From the NCBI GenBank assembly GCA_949285735.1, contig CASEAQ010000023.1, forward strand, positions 1 through 40,270: 40,270 nt of DNA, written 5' to 3'. The notes beneath the pieces were generated by a model. That model had not been told where the DNA came from. It saw only the letters and a program-made list of their open reading frames with translations, and made no database searches. Shown here one piece after another: positions 32,311 through 40,270 of this stretch. Both the position numbers and the translations under genes were made by a program. The DNA is from an uncultured Bacteroidales bacterium. GTDB taxonomy: Bacteria > Bacteroidota > Bacteroidia > Bacteroidales > Muribaculaceae. Every line of letters starts with the position of its first letter. The first letter of the stretch is position 1.

Positions 32311-35300
32311 ATGAAAGAGATGCGTGACAACGTAGGCATTGCCCACAGAATTAATGAAACTCAACATCAGGCAGGGTTGTATAACCCGGCATACGAGCAT
32401 GACGCTTGTGGCGTCGGAATGATTGTTGACATTCATGGCAACAAATCGCATGAATTGGTTGACTCGGCACTGAAAGTGCTTGAAAACATGAAACACCGCG
32501 GTGCCGAAGGAGCCGACAACAAGACTGGCGACGGGGCAGGCATAATGCTCCAAATCCCACATGAATTTATATTGTTGCAAGGCATACCAGTACCCGAGAA
32601 GGGGAAGTATGGCACAGGGCTTGTGTTTTTGCCAAAGGACAAGGAGAGGCAGTCGGCAATATTGAGCATAATGATTGAAGAGATAGAGCGCGAGGGATTG
32701 ACCTTGATGCATCTGCGTGCGGTTCCCGTCAATTCCGACGTGCTTGGCGAGAGCGCGCGGCAGACCGAACCCGACATAAAGCAATTGTTCATAACTGGCG
32801 TGACCGATGTTGCCAATATAGACAGGACGCTCTACAAAATAAGGAAGAAGATTGAAAAACGCATTTCCGACAAAGACTTCTATATCGTGTCGTTGTCGAG
32901 CAAGAATATTGTATATAAGGGCATGTTGTCGTCGGTGCAAGTGCGCAAGTATTTTACCGACCTCACACAGCCCTATTTCACCAGCGGCATGGCTATTGTC
33001 CACTCTCGTTTCAGCACCAACACTTTCCCCACGTGGAGCTTGGCGCAGCCGTTCCGCCTGCTTGCCCATAATGGCGAAATCAACACCATTCGAGGCAACC
33101 GCGGTTGGATGGAAGCCCGCGAAAGCGTGCTTTCGACGCCCGTGCTCGGCGATGTGAAGGATATTCGCCCCATCATCGAACCCGACATGAGCGACAGCGC
33201 GTCGCTCGACAATGTGCTTGAGTTTTTTGTCATGTCGGGGCTTAGCTTGCCTCACGCGATGGCGATGCTTGTGCCTGAGTCGTTCAACGACAAGAATCCT
33301 ATAAGCGAAGACCTGAAGGCGTTTTATGAATACCACTCGATATTGATGGAGCCGTGGGATGGACCGGCTGCGTTGCTGTTCAGCGACGGGCGGTATGCAG
33401 GCGGTATGCTCGACCGCAACGGCTTGCGCCCGGCGCGCTACTTGATCACCAAAGACGACATAATGGTGGTTGCCAGCGAGTCGGGAGTGATAAGTTTCGA
33501 GCCAGAAAACATCAAGGAAAAGGGCCGCTTGCAGCCGGGCAAGATATTGCTGGTTGACACGCAAGAAGGCAAAATATATTATGACGGTGAAATAAAGGAA
33601 GAACTTGCGTCGGCAAAGCCCTATCGCAAGTGGCTTTCTGCCAATCGTATCGAACTCGACGCACTGCGCAGCGGCCGCAAGGTGAGCAACAGCGTCGATG
33701 ACTTTGGTTGTCGGTTGCGTGCATTTGGCTACACTCGCGAAGACGTGGAGCGCGTTATAATACCCATGTGCGACAAGGGAGCCGAACCTACTGCATCGAT
33801 GGGCAATGACACTCCGCTTGCCGTCTTGTCGGAAAAGCCGCAGTTGCTGTTTAACTTTTTCCGCCAGCAATTCGCCCAAGTCACCAATCCTGCCATCGAC
33901 CCGATACGCGAGGAACTTGTAATGTCGCTCATCGAGTATATCGGTGCAGTGGGTACCAATATATTGATGCCAAGCGAGAGCCATTGCAAGATGGTGAGGC
34001 TGCCGCACCCGATATTGACCAATACGCAACTCGACATACTGTGTAATATACGTTACAAGGGATTCAACACGGTGAAGTTGCCTATGGTGTTTGAAGTGAG
34101 CAAGGGCGTATCAGGGTTGCGTGAAGCTATCGCACGATTGTGTGCCGATGCCGAGGAGGCTGTGGGCAACGGTGTAAACTACATCATATTGTCCGACCGC
34201 AGCATCGATGCCACCCATGCTGCCATACCGTCGTTGCTTGCCGTGAGCGCCGTCCACCATCATCTGATAAGTGTGCAGAAGCGTGTGCAGACGGCATTGA
34301 TAGTGGAGAGCGGTGAGATAAGGGAAGTGATGCATGCGGCGTTGTTATTGGGATATGGCGCAAGCGCAATCAATCCCTATATGGCGTTTGCCATTCTCGA
34401 CAATCTGTCGAAGACTGGGGAAATATCGATGCACTATGAGACGGCTGAGAAGAATTACATAAAAGCCATCTGCAAGGGGTTATACAAGATAATGAGCAAA
34501 ATGGGCATCAGTACCATACGCTCATACCGTGGGGCAAAAATATTTGAAGCCGTCGGACTTGGCGAAGAGCTGCTGAAGGCATACTTTGGCACGGCTGTGT
34601 CGTCGATAGGGGGTGCAGGACTTCGTGAGATTGCTGCCGACTATATCAAGCTGCACGATGCAGGGTTTGCTGAACGGCATGGCGATGAAGAATTGTTGCC
34701 GCACATAGGACTATATTCCTATCGGAAAGACGGCGAGCAACATGCTTGGAATCCCGAGACCATAAGTTCGTTGCAACTTGCCACACGGCTTGGCAGCTAT
34801 AAAAAGTTCAAGGAGTTTACCCAAAAGGTAGATGAAAAGAGCTCGCCGATATTCTTGCGCGACTTTTTCACGTTCAAGAAAAATCCTATTCCAATCGAGC
34901 AGGTAGAGCCGGTTGACTCAATCGTGAAGCACTTTGTGACGGGTGCCATATCGTTTGGCGCCATCAGCAAAGAGGCACACGAAGCTCTTGCGCTGGCAAT
35001 GAACGAACTGGGCGCGCGCAGCAACACTGGCGAGGGAGGCGAGGACGCTGTGAGATTCCATGAGAGCGTGGACGGAATTTCGCTTAACAGCAAAACCAAG
35101 CAAGTGGCGTCGGGGCGTTTCGGTGTGACAGCCGAATATCTTGTAAACGCCGAAGAGATACAGATCAAGGTGGCACAAGGGGCAAAACCCGGCGAAGGCG
35201 GACAGTTGCCTGGCTTCAAGGTCGATGAGGTGATAGCACGCACCCGACATTCTATCCCGGGTATTTCGTTGATTTCGCCTCCGCCGCATCACGATATATA

Positions 35301-36834
35301 TTCTATCGAAGACCTTGCCCAATTGATATTCGACTTGAAGAATGTCAACCCCAAGGCGAAGATAAGCGTGAAACTCGTCGCAGAGAGCGGAGTGGGCACT
35401 ATCGCCGCCGGAGTGGTGAAAGCCAAAGCCGACTTGGTGGTGATCTCGGGAGCTGAAGGCGGTACGGGGGCTTCGCCGGCATCGTCGGTGAGATATGCCG
35501 GCATATCGCCCGAGATTGGGCTTAGCGAGACGCAGCAGACGCTTGTAATGAATGGGCTGCGTGGGCAAGTGCGCTTGCAGACCGACGGGCAAATCAAGAC
35601 AGGACACGACGTGGTGAGCATGGCATTGCTCGGTGCCGAGGAATTTGCTTTCGGCACGACGGCTCTGATTGTGCTTGGCTGCGTGATGATGCGCAAGTGC
35701 CATGCCAACACCTGCCCGGTGGGTGTGGCGACGCAAGACCCAAAGCTGCGCGAGCACTTCAAGGGGCATTATAAGTATGTGGTAAATTATTTCAGATTCT
35801 TGGCACAAGAGGTGCGTGAGTATCTTGCCGAAATGGGATTCAAGCGGCTCGACGACATTGTGGGTCGTACCGATCTTATCGAAATAAAGCCGGCAGCTCC
35901 TGGCAGCAAGCAATCGTTGCTCGACTTTGACCGCATATTGCACAGGGTGAAGAGCGACGCTGCGATACACAATGTGGCAGTGCAGCTGCACGATATAGCC
36001 AACGTGAAAGATGTGCAGATGATTGCGGCTGCGCGCGAAGCCATCGAGAACCGCAAGGAGGTGTCGCTTGAGTATGCCATAGCCAACACCGACCGTGCCG
36101 TGGGGGCAATGCTGTCGGGCGCCGTAGCTGCAAAATATGGCAATGACGGGTTGCCCGACAGGACAATCAACGTACAGTTCAAGGGCTCGGCAGGGCAGAG
36201 TTTTGGTGCATTCCTTGCACATGGTATCAACTTCAGGCTTGAAGGAGAAGCCAACGACTACCTCGGCAAGGGGCTTAGCGGCGGGCATATATCGGTGCAA
36301 CCGCCAGTGAGGAGCAATTTCGAGGCAGAGAAGAACACGATTGCCGGCAACACGTTGCTGTATGGCGCAACGAGTGGCGAGGTGTATATAAACGGTCGTG
36401 TGGGCGAGCGTTTCGCCGTGCGCAACTCGGGCGCGATTGCCATCGTCGAGGGTGTCGGCGACCACTGTTGCGAGTACATGACTGGCGGCAGGGTGGTGGT
36501 GCTTGGCGAGACCGGGCGCAACTTTGCAGCTGGCATGAGTGGCGGTGTGGCATATGTGTGGGACAAGAACCACAACTTCGACTACTTCTGCAATATGGAG
36601 ATGGTGGAACTGTCGCTCATCGAGGACAACACTGCACGGAAGGAGTTGCACGAACTTGTGCGGCAGCACTACTTCTACACTGGTTCGCACTTGGCTCGCA
36701 CGATGCTCGACAACTGGAGCAGCTATATCGATGACTTCATACAAGTGACGCCTATCGAATACAAGAAAGTGCTCGCCGAAGAGCAGATGCGCCGCTTGCA
36801 GCAAAAGATTGCCGAGGTGCAAAGGGATTATTAA
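32311..36834 (+). CDS. gltB: Glutamate synthase large subunit
   Basis: 1507 residues, full length. It transfers the glutamine amide to 2-oxoglutarate, giving glutamate, with reducing power from GltD. N-terminal amidotransferase: Cys33 in DACGVGM becomes the N-terminal nucleophile after propeptide removal. The FMN-binding synthase domain follows, with GGEDAVRF, GEGGQLPG and ISPPPHHDIYS; the 3Fe-4S cysteines are Cys1124, Cys1130 and Cys1135. The C-terminal beta-helix domain (GAATKYGNDG-like to GVAYVWD) is complete. It is first gene of gltB-gltD-asnB; the gap to gltD is 44 bp. Confidence 0.96.
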   Translation: MKEMRDNVGIAHRINETQHQAGLYNPAYEHDACGVGMIVDIHGNKSHELVDSALKVLENMKHRGAEGADNKTGDGAGIMLQIPHEFILLQGIPVPEKGKYGTGLVFLPKDKERQSAILSIMIEEIEREGLTLMHLRAVPVNSDVLGESARQTEPDIKQLFITGVTDVANIDRTLYKIRKKIEKRISDKDFYIVSLSSKNIVYKGMLSSVQVRKYFTDLTQPYFTSGMAIVHSRFSTNTFPTWSLAQPFRLLAHNGEINTIRGNRGWMEARESVLSTPVLGDVKDIRPIIEPDMSDSASLDNVLEFFVMSGLSLPHAMAMLVPESFNDKNPISEDLKAFYEYHSILMEPWDGPAALLFSDGRYAGGMLDRNGLRPARYLITKDDIMVVASESGVISFEPENIKEKGRLQPGKILLVDTQEGKIYYDGEIKEELASAKPYRKWLSANRIELDALRSGRKVSNSVDDFGCRLRAFGYTREDVERVIIPMCDKGAEPTASMGNDTPLAVLSEKPQLLFNFFRQQFAQVTNPAIDPIREELVMSLIEYIGAVGTNILMPSESHCKMVRLPHPILTNTQLDILCNIRYKGFNTVKLPMVFEVSKGVSGLREAIARLCADAEEAVGNGVNYIILSDRSIDATHAAIPSLLAVSAVHHHLISVQKRVQTALIVESGEIREVMHAALLLGYGASAINPYMAFAILDNLSKTGEISMHYETAEKNYIKAICKGLYKIMSKMGISTIRSYRGAKIFEAVGLGEELLKAYFGTAVSSIGGAGLREIAADYIKLHDAGFAERHGDEELLPHIGLYSYRKDGEQHAWNPETISSLQLATRLGSYKKFKEFTQKVDEKSSPIFLRDFFTFKKNPIPIEQVEPVDSIVKHFVTGAISFGAISKEAHEALALAMNELGARSNTGEGGEDAVRFHESVDGISLNSKTKQVASGRFGVTAEYLVNAEEIQIKVAQGAKPGEGGQLPGFKVDEVIARTRHSIPGISLISPPPHHDIYSIEDLAQLIFDLKNVNPKAKISVKLVAESGVGTIAAGVVKAKADLVVISGAEGGTGASPASSVRYAGISPEIGLSETQQTLVMNGLRGQVRLQTDGQIKTGHDVVSMALLGAEEFAFGTTALIVLGCVMMRKCHANTCPVGVATQDPKLREHFKGHYKYVVNYFRFLAQEVREYLAEMGFKRLDDIVGRTDLIEIKPAAPGSKQSLLDFDRILHRVKSDAAIHNVAVQLHDIANVKDVQMIAAAREAIENRKEVSLEYAIANTDRAVGAMLSGAVAAKYGNDGLPDRTINVQFKGSAGQSFGAFLAHGINFRLEGEANDYLGKGLSGGHISVQPPVRSNFEAEKNTIAGNTLLYGATSGEVYINGRVGERFAVRNSGAIAIVEGVGDHCCEYMTGGRVVVLGETGRNFAAGMSGGVAYVWDKNHNFDYFCNMEMVELSLIEDNTARKELHELVRQHYFYTGSHLARTMLDNWSSYIDDFIQVTPIEYKKVLAEEQMRRLQQKIAEVQRDY

Positions 36835-36878
36835 TGAAATTTGTCGAACACGAATAAAGAAGAAAAATATATATAGAG

Positions 36879-38222
36879 ATGGGAAATCCTAAAGCATTCA
36901 TGACTGTTCCCCGGCAAGATGCCGACTACCGCCCTGTGCATGACCGCATTGCCGACTATGGGGAGGTGGAGCAAACGCTCAACCGCAGCGACCGTATGCT
37001 GCAAGCATCGCGCTGCATGGATTGCGGTGTGCCATTCTGCAACTGGGCTTGTCCGCTTGGCAACCGTCCGCCAGAGTTCCAAGATGCATTATACAAGGGT
37101 GAATGGAAGAAGGCTTACGAGATATTGAGCCTGACCAACGATTTTCCTGAGTTTACGGGCAGGATATGCCCGGCATTGTGTGAGAAAAGTTGCGTGTTGC
37201 AATTGTGCATCGATTCGCCTGTCACTATTCGCGAAGACGAGTGCGCAATCATTGAGGTGGCTTTCAGGGAAGGATATGTGAAGCCAGGGAAATATGAACG
37301 CAACGGCAAGCGTGTGGCAGTGATTGGCTCTGGCCCGTCGGGGCTTGCCGCTGCCAACCGATTGAACCGAATGGGATATGCCGTGACGGTGTTTGAACGG
37401 CTTGAATACATTGGAGGCTTGTTGCGCTTTGGCATACCAAACTTCAAGCTCAACAAGTCGATTGTCGATCGCCGCATAGAGATAATGGAGGCAGAGGGGA
37501 TTGAGTTCAAGACTGGTGTCGAAGTAGATATCACAAAGTTGCCCGAGGGCTATGATGCCTATTGCGTATGCACGGGGACTCCTCAAGCCCGCGACTTGCA
37601 GATACCGGGACGCGACCTGAAAGGCATATACTTTGCAATGGAGATGCTTGCGCAGCAAAACAGGGTGCTTGCCGGACAGACGTTCCAACCCAGCGACCGT
37701 GTTACAGCCAAGGGGAAGCACGTGCTGGTGATAGGCGGCGGTGACACAGGGAGCGACTGCATCGGCACAGCCAACCGCCAAGGGGCATTGAGCGTGACGC
37801 AAATAGAAATCATGCCCAAGCCGCCTGTGGGGCATAATCCTGCCACGCCGTGGCCGCAGTGGCCCGTGGTGCTGAAGACGAGCAGCAGCCACGAGGAGGG
37901 TTGCGAACGGCGGTGGAGCTTGTCGTCAAACAAGTTTGTCGGCAAGAATGGACGCGTGTGTGGCGTTGAGGTCGAGGAGGTGGAGTGGATACCCAATCCC
38001 GATGGTGGTCGCCCCATGATGAAGCCGACTGGCAAGACCGAGGTGTTGAAAGCCGACATGGTGTTGCTTGCGATGGGCTTCTTGAAGCCCGAATTGCCGC
38101 CAATGTCCGCCAATGTGTTTGTTGCTGGTGATGCGTCAACGGGGGCAAGCCTCGTGGTGAAGTGCATCGACAGCGGCAGGAGAGCAGCAAAAGCGATTGA
38201 TGAATATTTAAGGAAACAGTAA
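36879..38222 (+). CDS. gltD: Glutamate synthase small subunit
   Basis: 447 residues. It oxidises NAD(P)H and passes electrons through FAD and 4Fe-4S clusters to GltB. The N-terminal cluster cysteines are Cys46, Cys49, Cys54, Cys58 and Cys97, Cys101, Cys105, Cys110. FAD Rossmann motif GSGPSG (150-155), second nucleotide motif VIGGGDTGSDC (about 286-296), and FAD-closing FVAGDASTGASLVVKCIDSGR near the C-terminus. It is co-transcribed with gltB and only 6 bp before asnB. Confidence 0.96.
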   Translation: MGNPKAFMTVPRQDADYRPVHDRIADYGEVEQTLNRSDRMLQASRCMDCGVPFCNWACPLGNRPPEFQDALYKGEWKKAYEILSLTNDFPEFTGRICPALCEKSCVLQLCIDSPVTIREDECAIIEVAFREGYVKPGKYERNGKRVAVIGSGPSGLAAANRLNRMGYAVTVFERLEYIGGLLRFGIPNFKLNKSIVDRRIEIMEAEGIEFKTGVEVDITKLPEGYDAYCVCTGTPQARDLQIPGRDLKGIYFAMEMLAQQNRVLAGQTFQPSDRVTAKGKHVLVIGGGDTGSDCIGTANRQGALSVTQIEIMPKPPVGHNPATPWPQWPVVLKTSSSHEEGCERRWSLSSNKFVGKNGRVCGVEVEEVEWIPNPDGGRPMMKPTGKTEVLKADMVLLAMGFLKPELPPMSANVFVAGDASTGASLVVKCIDSGRRAAKAIDEYLRKQ

Positions 38223-38228
38223 CGCGTT

Positions 38229-39896
38229 ATGTGTGGAATTGTAGCAATTTTCAATGTCAGGGAACAAACTCGCGAGTTGCGTGACAAGGCTTTGTCGATG
38301 TCGAAGAAGATTAGGCACCGCGGACCCGACTGGAGCGGCATCTATTGTGGCGGCAGTGCCATATTGGCACACGAACGGCTTTCGATAGTTGACCCGCAGA
38401 GTGGCAAGCAACCTTTGTTTTCACCTGATGGCAAGGTGGTGCTTGCCGTGAACGGGGAGATATACAATCATCGCGAGTTGCGTCGCAAGTATGAAGGGCG
38501 CTACGATTTCCAGACGGGGAGCGACTGCGAGGTTATCCTTGCCCTTTATCGCGACAAAGGGGTGGACTTCCTTGAGGAGCTGAACGGAATCTTTGCATTT
38601 GCACTGTATGACTTGGAACGCGATGAGTTCTTGATTGCTCGCGACCCGATTGGTGTCATTCCGCTTTACATCGGGTATGACAATGACGGCAAGGTGTATT
38701 GTGCAAGCGAGTTGAAAGCCCTTGAGGGAAATTGCGAGCGGTATGAACCATTCTTGCCCGGACATTACTACCACAGCAAGGAAGGGGTGTTGAAAAGATG
38801 GTACAAGCGCGACTGGATGGAGTATGACGCAGTGAAAGACAACGGAGCTTCGGTGGAGCAGTTGCGTGATTCGCTCGAACAGGCTGTCAAGCGGCAATTG
38901 ATGTGCGATGTTCCATACGGGGTGCTGTTGTCGGGCGGACTTGACAGTTCGGTGGTGTCGGCTGTTGCAAAGAAGTATGCTTCGCGGCGTGTAGAGAGCG
39001 ACGGGCGCAGTGAGGCTTGGTGGCCGCAGTTGCACTCGTTTGCCGTGGGCTTGAAGGGCGCGCCCGACCTTGTCAAGGCTCGTGCTGTTGCAAGCTACAT
39101 TGGCACAGTGCATCACGAAATCAACTACACCATTCAAGAGGGTCTTGATGCCGTGCGCGATGTGATTTATTTCATCGAGACCTATGATGTTACCACTGTG
39201 AGGGCATCGACACCGATGTACTTGCTTGCCCGCGTGATAAAGAGCATGGGCATAAAGATGGTGCTTAGCGGCGAAGGGGCAGATGAGATATTCGGCGGCT
39301 ACCTGTATTTCCACAAAGCTCCCGATGCCAAGGCGTTCCACGAAGAAACCGTGCGCAAATTGTCGAAGTTGTATCTGTATGATTGCCTGCGCGCCAACAA
39401 GGCTCTTGCCGCTTGGGGCGTTGAGGGGCGTGTGCCGTTTCTCGACAAGGAATTTCTCGATGTGGCGATGCGCCTCAATCCTGAGGCGAAAATGTGCCCT
39501 GGCAAGACAATCGAAAAGAAGATTTTGCGCGAGGCGTTTGCCGACATGTTGCCCGACGAAGTGGCATGGCGGCAAAAGGAGCAGTTTAGCGACGGAGTGG
39601 GATATAGCTGGATTGACACGCTGAAGCAAGTGACAGCAGCTGCAGTTACCGACGAACAGATGGCAAATGCTGCAGAGCGTTTTCCCATCAATACGCCAAT
39701 GAACAAGGAGGAATATTACTATCGCTCGATATTCGAGGAATATTTCCCGAGCGAGAGCGCGGCACGTAGTGTACCGAGTGTTCCGAGCGTGGCTTGTTCC
39801 ACCGCCGAGGCATTGGCATGGGATGCCGCGTTCAAGGGAATGAACGACCCCAGCGGTCGTGCCGTGCAAGGCGTCCATGCCGATGCCTACAAATAA
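38229..39896 (+). CDS. asnB: Asparagine synthase B (glutamine-hydrolysing)
   Basis: 555 residues, matching E. coli AsnB length. It makes asparagine from aspartate, ATP and glutamine. Cys2 (MCGIVAIF) is the amidotransferase nucleophile after Met removal; RHRGPD-type loop (RHRGPDWSG), NGEIYNH and SGSDCE-like (TGSDCEV) blocks line the glutaminase site. The synthetase P-loop SGGLDSS starts at residue 235, followed by VLSGEGADEIFGGY. Placement 6 bp after gltD joins glutamate and asparagine formation in one operon. The C-terminal ~45 residues are Ser/Val/Pro/Ala-rich and less conserved. Confidence 0.95.
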   Translation: MCGIVAIFNVREQTRELRDKALSMSKKIRHRGPDWSGIYCGGSAILAHERLSIVDPQSGKQPLFSPDGKVVLAVNGEIYNHRELRRKYEGRYDFQTGSDCEVILALYRDKGVDFLEELNGIFAFALYDLERDEFLIARDPIGVIPLYIGYDNDGKVYCASELKALEGNCERYEPFLPGHYYHSKEGVLKRWYKRDWMEYDAVKDNGASVEQLRDSLEQAVKRQLMCDVPYGVLLSGGLDSSVVSAVAKKYASRRVESDGRSEAWWPQLHSFAVGLKGAPDLVKARAVASYIGTVHHEINYTIQEGLDAVRDVIYFIETYDVTTVRASTPMYLLARVIKSMGIKMVLSGEGADEIFGGYLYFHKAPDAKAFHEETVRKLSKLYLYDCLRANKALAAWGVEGRVPFLDKEFLDVAMRLNPEAKMCPGKTIEKKILREAFADMLPDEVAWRQKEQFSDGVGYSWIDTLKQVTAAAVTDEQMANAAERFPINTPMNKEEYYYRSIFEEYFPSESAARSVPSVPSVACSTAEALAWDAAFKGMNDPSGRAVQGVHADAYK

Positions 39897-39918
39897 TAGT
39901 TGTCACGTTTTACTATAA

Positions 39919-39973
39919 AAAGGTGCTGTTTCGGCTATGGGTTACATAGCTGGGCAGCACCTTCGATTTTTTT
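39919..39973 (+). terminator. Terminator of gltB-gltD-asnB
   Basis: AAGGTGCTG (39920-39928) pairs with CAGCACCTT (39955-39963); inner stem GCTATG/CATAGC; seven T at 39967-39973. Confidence 0.88.
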
Positions 39974-40071
39974 ATTCTGTCGGGCGATGTATAAGATTAT
40001 ATTTTGAAATTGTGTTAAGGCGAGGATGTAAATTGGTGGCGTTGTCGGGGTGGTGGGGCGATATGTTTAAT

Positions 40072-40092
40072 CCATCTCTTGGCAGGAGATGG
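40072..40092. repeat. Palindromic site C, same arms as site A, different core
   Basis: CCATCTC (40072-40078), core TTGGCAG (40079-40085), GAGATGG (40086-40092). Arms and the left flank TAAT are identical to site A at 872-896; only three central core bases differ. Confidence 0.65.
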
Positions 40093-40175
40093 ATCGGTGT
40101 TGTAATCTGTTTGTTTATAGAATAGTAGAATGCTTGAGTGCATGATTTGTGCTATTTTTAATGAATATAACTCAC

Positions 40176-40192
40176 TACTGTCCACTAAAAAT
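40176..40192 (+). repeat. Insertion-sequence-end-like motif
   Basis: TACTGTCC-ACTAAAAAT is 16 of 17 identical to the reverse complement of 27816-27832. ACTGTCC at the edge of AT-rich DNA after a terminator resembles the terminal inverted repeat of a Bacteroidales transposon, whose body would lie beyond the window. Also able to form a TGTCCA/TGGACA hairpin. Confidence 0.4.
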
Positions 40193-40270
40193 GGACAAGG
40201 TTAAAAATTAAATAAATTCAGTTCACTAGAATCATATCGGTCTTTGACATTTTTGAAATTCGATTTGTCG

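Larger units (their letters stand above)
39897..40270. other. Intergenic region at the right window edge
   Basis: Contains the asnB terminator, the palindromic site C (40072-40092) and a sequence like an insertion-sequence end (40176-40192). No gene could be supported; the short frame at 39937-40125 spans the terminator and site C and was rejected. Confidence 0.55.

Noticed and set aside
32290-34029. 579-codon open frame on the minus strand within gltB
   Set aside because: Antisense shadow; His/Cys/Arg-rich composition typical of reversed coding DNA.
34918-36822. 634-codon open frame on the minus strand within gltB
   Set aside because: Antisense shadow of a fully conserved gltB; no promoter or recognisable domain.
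38421-39878. 485-codon open frame on the minus strand within asnB
   Set aside because: Antisense shadow of asnB; no family match.
1-40270. CRISPR array, rRNA genes, prophage or integrative element
   Set aside because: No regularly spaced repeats, rRNA-like stretches or phage/conjugation genes were seen; apart from the restriction gene, repeats and the AT-rich island, the content is ordinary chromosome.

Overview
This window looks like chromosomal DNA of a member of Bacteroidota, order Bacteroidales; a Muribaculaceae-type gut commensal is my best guess, but the family cannot be fixed from one window. The main reasons are promoters of the Bacteroidetes type (TTTG, 19-20 bp, TAnnTTTG) before guaA, efp, rpmH, the hydrolase gene and others, few recognisable Shine-Dalgarno sequences, a PorX/PorW-type pair, many outer-membrane barrel proteins, and Bacteroidales-style amino-acid synthesis genes.

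Layout: (1) 1-879, the N-terminal part of a type ISP-like restriction enzyme on the minus strand. Its start codon lies inside a 21-bp palindromic site, which is repeated in inverted orientation about 190 bp upstream. A consensus promoter between the two sites points away from the gene, so this is a candidate phase-variable invertible promoter drawn in the OFF state. (2) 1577-4527, an Omp85-type barrel and two small tandem outer-membrane barrels. (3) 4788-9574, lysine/diaminopimelate genes (dapA with a nucleoside phosphorylase; lysC-lysA) and a thioredoxin. (4) 9986-13611, a tight minus-strand operon: alpha/beta hydrolase, a membrane-embedded Mur ligase-like protein and a Ddl-like D-Ala-D-Ala ligase. 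This is the least understood gene set here and may be an accessory cell-wall or peptide-ligating system. (5) tRNA-Glu(CTC), yraN, a porW/sprE-like TPR lipoprotein, porX, and guaA. (6) efp and rpmH, divergent. (7) 21999-27764, a complete RND tripartite efflux operon. (8) 27765-32058, a mixed segment: VOC protein, Crp-type regulator with a DUF4405 membrane protein, HAD phosphatase and a ModF-like twin ABC ATPase. (9) 32311-39896, gltB-gltD-asnB, an ammonium/glutamine assimilation operon, closed by a strong terminator. The right edge holds a third copy of the palindromic site, with a different core, and a sequence resembling an insertion-sequence end.

Metabolically the window links nitrogen assimilation (GltBD, AsnB, GuaA use glutamine amide nitrogen) with aspartate-derived diaminopimelate/lysine and peptidoglycan precursor formation (LysC, DapA, LysA, Ddl-like, Mur-like). 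Large overlapping reading frames opposite lysC/lysA, gltB, acrB and asnB are antisense shadows and were left out. No CRISPR array or intact prophage was seen.
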